Of a stretch of DNA of 19,197 bases, positions 16,101-19,197 are shown piece by piece. A program made the translations under genes and the position numbers. Numbering within the stretch: position 1 is the first letter of the stretch; each line of letters opens with the position of its first letter. Source of the stretch: DAIDKA01 sp035503515 (GTDB lineage: Bacteria > Pseudomonadota > Gammaproteobacteria > Steroidobacterales > Steroidobacteraceae); contig DATJTJ010000091.1 of NCBI GenBank assembly GCA_035503515.1, positions 1 to 19,197 of the forward strand. The letters are read 5' to 3'. The notes below the pieces were generated by a model. The model did not search any database, was not told the origin of the DNA, and was given only the letters and a program-made list of their open reading frames with translations.

Positions 16101-16331
16101 GCGACCAGCAACCCGAACAGCATCAACAACAATTCGGTGGCGTCGGCCGTGTACCTGAACCTGTCGGGATCCTTCGACTTCACGCCGAACGTGTCGATGT
16201 TCGTCTCGATCAACAATGCCCTGAACAGGGATCCGCCGGTTGCACCGGGTGGCAACGGTTATCCCACGAACCCCGTGTATTTCGATACCTACGGTATGTT
16301 CTGGAGGGTCGGGGTCCGCGCCAAGTTCTGA
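13170..16331 (+). CDS. Giant TonB-dependent outer-membrane receptor, copy 1
   Basis: A 1053-aa TonB-dependent receptor that would import a large or scarce ligand across the outer membrane using TonB energy. A GGGGGG stretch precedes the ATG. The long signal peptide ends near AVAVA (39). A TonB-box-like SEVVVTGS lies at 61-68. The plug domain (about 75-200) includes GEVLGELPQNSNF, NPFFGTRTLTLVD and the hallmark VEVVTGG/AVYGSDAVAGVVNIIL (here 173-196). The 22-strand barrel fills the rest and ends MFWRVGVRAKF with a terminal Phe, needed for BAM assembly. The barrel has four cysteine pairs (252/259, 299/306, 527/546, 827/835), probably disulfides in extracellular loops. The family is typical of Sphingomonads and Xanthomonadales-like bacteria with many such receptors. 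It diverges from MarR1. Tandem stops TGATAA end the gene, followed by a bidirectional hairpin. The ligand cannot be inferred. Confidence 0.94.
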   Translation: MNHGMWANLILVTPRALARGLCSFIVIVGISGGCAVAVAQDAGTQAGSSSSDNGGKNEPLSEVVVTGSRVARSTFTTPNPVTVLDSTDIQNLGLTNVGEVLGELPQNSNFFAANNVGLGNFNVGAQLANLRGLNPFFGTRTLTLVDTERVVPTATGGGVDITLIPSMLVQRTEVVTGGASAVYGSDAVAGVVNIILDKKFDGFKFQADYGQTSHHDGGDPHFSLGYGKDLFDGRVHVLFGAEYENSEDIGICSQVRDWCKSQEGMYTNTGYLTNGQPHYIIGPNATLANQSLTGVLTPCSVPAPVCIPIGPQYNFNTAGTAATPFSPGAYADGAGVFGFSEGAGVTGVGAYDGTTLKPSVKRWTTLGDVDFKINDSLSTFFQVSYARSFAVNPVANGAIGPLALEVAPGTFVGLSSQIEPGNAYLPAQFQPGGANALPANGALLGFNMNAIDPARNQTNNDTVRITGGLKGQIGSSSWTYDAYFEYGVNNNNQALHNNVVGTFLQFALDAVPTNPALPVSASNPVVCRATDKTYYPTAYNAAAAGCVPIDLFGANNASPAALAYAFRTLVEYSTLKQEVISGNIGGDLFSGIGAGPFKASFGAEARRDTADVTHDLADQPFYDEYFLSYGLDYAGKIGVVEGYGEVNAPLLKDLPLAKNLEVDMAIRETDNKNTDETSTSATDGDTVTHNIASWKFSTIWDLTDWFRIRGTRSRDVRAAGFRELYESYAVTAGGPFGTVNNPAYNPALPATNPNSKVATEVITALTGGNINLEPEKADTTTLGFVIAPKDGPLQRFQFSADWYRIILHDPITGPPFGLGVQNIVNLCYQGQAAFCNRVTFGTPGDFSTIETVNNTAANLGSFETRGVDFESSYRLPLQEVSSSLNGSLNFRLLTSLLYNMTIDDGLGSGPVDYAGQSGPTAAFGGFNTSPRWQSNFFVTYSTGPLTLTAQARYIGRGTFETLSAFGGVAVAPGDPGYATSNPNSINNNSVASAVYLNLSGSFDFTPNVSMFVSINNALNRDPPVAPGGNGYPTNPVYFDTYGMFWRVGVRAKF

Positions 16332-16346
16332 TAATCCGCGACCGGG

Positions 16347-16374
16347 GCGGGCCCGCCTGCGCAGGCGAGCCCGC
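16347..16374. terminator. Bidirectional hairpin between TonB receptor 1 and MarR2
   Basis: The arms GCGGGC-C-CGCCTGC (16347-16360) and GCAGGCG-A-GCCCGC (16361-16374) are complementary at 13 of 14 positions, so this is a near-perfect 28-bp palindrome with no spacer. It starts 15 bp after the receptor stop and abuts the stop of the convergent MarR2 gene. Without T-tracts it may terminate weakly or protect the 3' ends in both directions. Confidence 0.6.
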
Positions 16375-16862
16375 TACCCGCCCCGCGATCCGGCCTCTGC
16401 GCCCAGTCCGCTCCCGGCAGCTTCCAGCTGCTGTTCCTTCGCGACCTGCCCGAGTGCATTGTGGGTCATGATCGCGATGCAGCGGTTCAATACCTTGAGT
16501 TCGTGGGCATCGATGCCGGCAAGGATGGCGGCATTGCGCTGTCGCGCCAGGCGGCGCACGGGACTGTAGACCGTACGACCGAGCCGCGAAGCGGTGATCA
16601 GGACGCCCGGACCGCCTGCCCGGTTGGCACGATGAAGCAGGCCTGCCGCCACCAGTTTCTTCACCGTGCGGCTGACCTGCCCGACACCCCTGTGGAGCAC
16701 CGCCGACAGTTCGTTGATGGACAGTCGCGGCATTTCACATACCAGCGCGAGCACCCGCCATTCGAAGTCGGACAGGCCGCTGACCCGTGGAAAGGCGCGC
16801 GAGGCGCTGCGGTAGATGAAATCCACCAGGCGCAAGAGCCGCAGCGTGGTGAGTTCGCGCAT
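16374..16862 (-). CDS. MarR-family transcriptional regulator, copy 2
   Basis: A MarR winged-helix protein of 162 aa from the ATG at 16862, where AGGGTGG lies about seven to ten bases upstream on the minus strand. A longer version from the ATG at 16955 (193 aa) is possible, but its extra 31 residues have no similarity to copy 1 and no good ribosome-binding site. The dimerisation helix, the helix-turn-helix (LSINELSAVLHRGVGQVSRTVKKLVAAGLL) and the wing (RANRAGGPGVLITASRLGR) match copy 1 at 131 of 149 positions; the recognition helix differs only at one Ala/Gly. The C-terminal tails differ (here AAGSGLGAEAGSRGG). It diverges from TonB receptor 2 and is convergent with receptor 1 across a hairpin. 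Near-identical DNA-reading helices imply the two regulators may bind the same operators and form mixed dimers. Confidence 0.88.
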   Translation of the reverse strand: MRELTTLRLLRLVDFIYRSASRAFPRVSGLSDFEWRVLALVCEMPRLSINELSAVLHRGVGQVSRTVKKLVAAGLLHRANRAGGPGVLITASRLGRTVYSPVRRLARQRNAAILAGIDAHELKVLNRCIAIMTHNALGQVAKEQQLEAAGSGLGAEAGSRGG

Positions 16863-17009
16863 GAGCGAACCACCCTGACTATTGCGAAGCAGCAAGTGCC
16901 GCGCAGCTTCCGTTTGCTGTGGGGCACTGCTCTTGATGGTCGCAATTTGCTTCATGCAATCACGCCGAGTGCCATATCGAACGCCTCCGTGACGTGGCGG
17001 TACTCAATG

Positions 17010-17024
17010 ATAACAGATGGTTAT
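17010..17024. promoter_or_regulatory. Inverted repeat, candidate MarR operator (module 2)
   Basis: ATAAC and GTTAT are exact inverted complements around AGATG, a 15-bp dyad of the size bound by MarR dimers. It overlaps AATGATAACAGA (17006-17017), which is shared with the module 1 control region at 11 of 12 positions. The role is inferred from position and recurrence. Confidence 0.42.
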
Positions 17025-17064
17025 GAGTTGATAGACCAACACGTGGCGTGTCGCAAACAAACCT

Positions 17065-17104
17065 ATTTGACTTGAGCAAAAAGTCTCGCCAAGCTGCGGC
17101 GGTG
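17065..17104 (+). promoter_or_regulatory. Conserved 40-bp block upstream of TonB receptor 2
   Basis: Matches 13033-13072 at 35 of 40 bases without gaps; the five changes fall in two small clusters (positions 10-12 and 21-22 of the block), leaving ATTTGACTT, CAAAAAGT and CGCCAAGCTGCGGCGGTG intact. It ends 92 bp before the receptor start. A promoter, activator site or conserved leader start are all possible. Confidence 0.45.
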
Positions 17105-17196
17105 AGTTCCAGCGCGTGGGGAGCGGGATTCAGGTGCAGAAGACACCGGATGCCGCATCGGACAAGGAACGGTGTGCCAGCAACTTGGGGGTCTGC

Positions 17197-19197
17197 ATGA
17201 AGCTTGAACTGCGGTCGGAGCGAAGGCTGGGGGCAGTGCGTGGGCTGTTCGCCTGGATGGCCGTTTTGGCGCTTGCGAGCGGCTGCGCTGTCGCTTTCGC
17301 TCAGGATGCCGGTACCCCCTCGGCGTCGTCTGCTTCATCCCCGGATACCTCCGGCAAGAGCGAGCCGCTCTCGGAAGTGGTCGTCACCGGTTCGCGCGTC
17401 GCCCGTTCGACCTTCACCACACCGAATCCGGTGACGGTCCTGGACCAGAGCGATATCCAGAATCTGGGCCTCACCAATGTGGGCGAAGTCCTCGGTGAGC
17501 TGCCCCAGAATTCCAACTTCTTCGCCGCCAACAACGTCGGCCTCGGCAATTTCAACGTAGGAGCGCAGCTGGCCAACCTTCGGGGCCTTAATCCGTTCTT
17601 CGGGACCCGTACCCTGACCCTGGTGGATACCGAACGGGTGGTGCCGACGGCCACCGGCGGTGGGGTGGACATCACGCTGATTCCATCGATGCTCGTGGCG
17701 CGCACCGAGGTGGTCACGGGGGGTGCATCCGCGGTCTATGGCTCCGATGCCGTCGCCGGTGTCGTCAACATCATCCTGGACAAGAAGCTCGATGGGCTGA
17801 AGTTCCAGGCGGACTACGGGCAGACGTCGCATCACGACGGTGGTGATCCGCACGTGTCGGTCGGGTTTGGTCACGACCTGTTCGACGGGCGCGCCCATTT
17901 CATCGTCGGTGCGGAATACGAGAATTCCGAAGATATCGGGATCTGCGACCAGGTGCGCGACTGGTGCAAGAACGCTCCAGCCGTATTCACGAATTCCGGA
18001 TACGGCACCAATGGCCTGCCGCACTACATCATCGGACCCAATGCGACGGTCACCAACCAGAGTACGACGGGTGTCGTCGTCCCCTGTCAGGCGCCCGTGC
18101 CGGGAGTGTGCGTCCCGACCGGCCCGATCTATAACCTGAATGCCGCGGGCACCGCGGGGACGCCGTTCGATGCGGGCACCTACGTGGATGCCGCGGGGTA
18201 CGGCGGATACTCACAGGGAGCCGCAGCGGAAGGTATCGGCGCCTACGATGCCACCACGCTAAAGCCCGCGGTCAAGCGCTGGACCAGCCTCGCGAACCTG
18301 GATTTCAAGATCAACGACAATCTGTCCACGTTCCTGGAGGCTTCCTACGCGCGCAGCTTCGCAGTGAATCCGGTGGCGAACGGCGCCATCGGTCCCATCG
18401 CCCTGGAAGTGGCCAACGGCGTCTATGTGCCGGTCAACAGCCAGATCCAGGCCGGTAATCCCTATCTGCCGGCCCAGTTCCAGCCGGGCGGCGCGAATGC
18501 GCTGGGGCCCGGCGGGGCACTGCTGGGCTTCGACATCAATGACCTGTATCCCGCCCGCAACCAGACCAACAACGACACCGTGCGTGTGACCGGCGGAGTG
18601 AAGGGACAGATTGGCTCGACCAGCTGGACCTACGACGGGTACTTCGAGTACGGGGTGAACAATAACAATCAGGCACTCGAACACAACGTCGTCAGCGACC
18701 TGCTGCAGTTCGCCCTGGATGCCGTGCCGGAAAATCCGGCACTTCCGGTCAGCAGCACGAACCCCGTGGTCTGCCGTGCGAATGATGCCGCCTATTACCC
18801 CGCTGCCTATAGCGCGGCGGCAGCGGGTTGCGTTCCGCTGAACCTGTTTGGGGCAAACAATGCCAGTCCGGCGGCGCTGGCCTACGCCTTTCGCACGCTC
18901 GTGGAGTATTCGACTCTCAAGGAGGAGGTGGTTTCGGGCAACGTGGGAGGCGATCTGTTCAGCGGGGTGGGCGCGGGACCGTGGAAGGCCTCGTTCGGTC
19001 TGGAGCAGCGCCGCGACACGGCGGACGTGACCCATGATCTCGCGGACCAGCCGTTCTACGATGAGTACTTTCTGAGCTACGGACTCGACTATGCCGGCAA
19101 GATCTCGGTGTACGAGGGTTACGGAGAGGTCAATGCACCGGTGCTCAAGGACCTGCCCCTGGCCAAGAGCCTTGAGTTCGATGCTGCGATCCGCGAG
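17197..19197 (+). CDS. Giant TonB-dependent outer-membrane receptor, copy 2 (C-terminus beyond window)
   Basis: Read from the ATG at 17197 (AACTTGGGGGTCTGC just before it), the frame stays open for 667 codons to the window edge. It has a signal peptide (RGLFAWMAVLALASGCAVAFA, cleavage near residue 36), an Ala/Ser-rich linker, a TonB-box-like SEVVVTGS, and a plug 97% identical to copy 1. The barrel half that is visible diverges most in the region after DWCKN (18 kb onward), where about 36 of 100 positions differ from copy 1, including a one-residue insertion between paired cysteines (PCQAPVPGVC). Three of the four loop cysteine pairs of copy 1 lie in this part and all are kept. It stops being visible at LEFDAAIRE, equivalent to about residue 670 of copy 1, so some 380 residues are missing. 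It diverges from MarR2. Ligand unknown, but probably related to and not identical with that of copy 1. Confidence 0.93.
   Translation, partial: MKLELRSERRLGAVRGLFAWMAVLALASGCAVAFAQDAGTPSASSASSPDTSGKSEPLSEVVVTGSRVARSTFTTPNPVTVLDQSDIQNLGLTNVGEVLGELPQNSNFFAANNVGLGNFNVGAQLANLRGLNPFFGTRTLTLVDTERVVPTATGGGVDITLIPSMLVARTEVVTGGASAVYGSDAVAGVVNIILDKKLDGLKFQADYGQTSHHDGGDPHVSVGFGHDLFDGRAHFIVGAEYENSEDIGICDQVRDWCKNAPAVFTNSGYGTNGLPHYIIGPNATVTNQSTTGVVVPCQAPVPGVCVPTGPIYNLNAAGTAGTPFDAGTYVDAAGYGGYSQGAAAEGIGAYDATTLKPAVKRWTSLANLDFKINDNLSTFLEASYARSFAVNPVANGAIGPIALEVANGVYVPVNSQIQAGNPYLPAQFQPGGANALGPGGALLGFDINDLYPARNQTNNDTVRVTGGVKGQIGSTSWTYDGYFEYGVNNNNQALEHNVVSDLLQFALDAVPENPALPVSSTNPVVCRANDAAYYPAAYSAAAAGCVPLNLFGANNASPAALAYAFRTLVEYSTLKEEVVSGNVGGDLFSGVGAGPWKASFGLEQRRDTADVTHDLADQPFYDEYFLSYGLDYAGKISVYEGYGEVNAPVLKDLPLAKSLEFDAAIRE

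Larger units (their letters stand above)
12358..16331. repeat. Unit 1 of a tandem duplication: divergent MarR regulator and TonB-dependent receptor
   Basis: This unit contains a minus-strand MarR gene and a plus-strand giant TonB-dependent receptor sharing one upstream region. The same two genes recur in the same order and orientation from 16374 onward. Regulators are 131/149 identical in their shared core, and the receptor plugs 158/163 identical. Non-coding similarity also persists (35/40 bp block, shared ribosome-binding stretch). Synonymous differences are abundant, so the duplication is old rather than recent. Confidence 0.9.
16863..17196. promoter_or_regulatory. Divergent control region of MarR2 and TonB receptor 2
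   Basis: This 334-bp spacer has no separate gene I can support; 16863-16955 may be an N-terminal extension of MarR2. It carries the inverted repeat at 17010-17024, the 40-bp block shared with module 1 (17065-17104) and a GGGGG ribosome-binding stretch (AACTTGGGGG) before the receptor ATG, matching that of module 1. Between the block and the ribosome-binding site the sequence has drifted from module 1 but has similar length (92 versus 97 bp). Confidence 0.6.
16374..19197. repeat. Unit 2 of the tandem MarR/TonB receptor duplication (runs off the window)
   Basis: Second copy of the divergent regulator-receptor module, in the same orientation as unit 1 and beginning 42 bp after it. The regulator, control region and first 667 codons of the receptor are present. 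No insertion-sequence remnants or short direct repeats are evident at the junction, so ordinary tandem duplication followed by divergence is the simplest origin. Confidence 0.9.

Noticed and set aside
17275..17310. Possible lipobox (ALASGC) in the signal peptide of TonB receptor 2
   Set aside because: The residue three before Cys is Ala rather than Leu/Val/Ile, the equivalent in receptor 1 reads ISGGC, and an ordinary signal peptidase I site (AFA or AVA before Gln) follows within five residues. TonB receptors are not normally lipoproteins.
12348..19197. Mobile element as the cause of the tandem duplication
   Set aside because: No transposase, terminal inverted repeats or target-site duplications are visible at the module borders, and many synonymous differences show the copies are old.

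Overview
The window is GC-rich, densely coding bacterial DNA whose envelope proteins point to a Gram-negative bacterium: lipoproteins with clear lipoboxes, an OmpA-type peptidoglycan-binding protein and two very large TonB-dependent receptors. The DUF4398/OmpA lipoprotein pair and the receptor type suggest a gammaproteobacterium, perhaps Steroidobacterales/Nevskiales or Xanthomonadales. That placement is inference; no marker gene is present. I see no tRNA, rRNA, CRISPR array or insertion sequence.

Layout. 1-120 (-) is the start of a secreted protein cut by the window edge. 301-1914 (+) is a Tat-exported type B carboxylesterase, convergent with an MFS transporter (1911-3179, -). 3281-4414 (+) is a SAM-methyltransferase-like protein, divergent from the transporter across a short spacer that holds a perfect 20-bp palindrome. 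4418-6463 (-) is an M13 zinc metallopeptidase lipoprotein. 6600-7439 (+) is a cyclic-nucleotide-binding-fold/DUF1003 membrane protein. 7564-8925 (+) is a two-gene lipoprotein operon (DUF4398 protein, then an OmpA-family protein). 9026-10213 (+) is an Old Yellow Enzyme family flavin oxidoreductase, convergent with an uncharacterised secreted protein (10210-10917, -). 11109-12347 (+) is an operon of a DUF6152 protein and a secreted partner of unknown function.

From 12358 to the right edge lies the most unusual part: a head-to-tail tandem duplication of a roughly 4-kb module. Each unit has a MarR-family regulator on the minus strand diverging from a giant TonB-dependent receptor on the plus strand. 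Unit 1 is 12358-16331; unit 2 starts at 16374 and runs off the window. The regulators are about 88% identical over 149 residues. The receptors are almost identical in the plug (5 differences in 163 residues), but about one third of positions differ in the first large extracellular region. A 40-bp block upstream of each receptor is also conserved.

Taken together, the outer-membrane receptors, esterase, MFS permease and OYE reductase fit uptake and breakdown of a hydrophobic or aromatic ester-type nutrient, with MarR proteins as possible small-molecule sensors. The substrate cannot be read from the sequence. Several convergent gene pairs overlap at, or nearly touch, their stop codons; only the TonB1/MarR2 junction has an obvious bidirectional hairpin.
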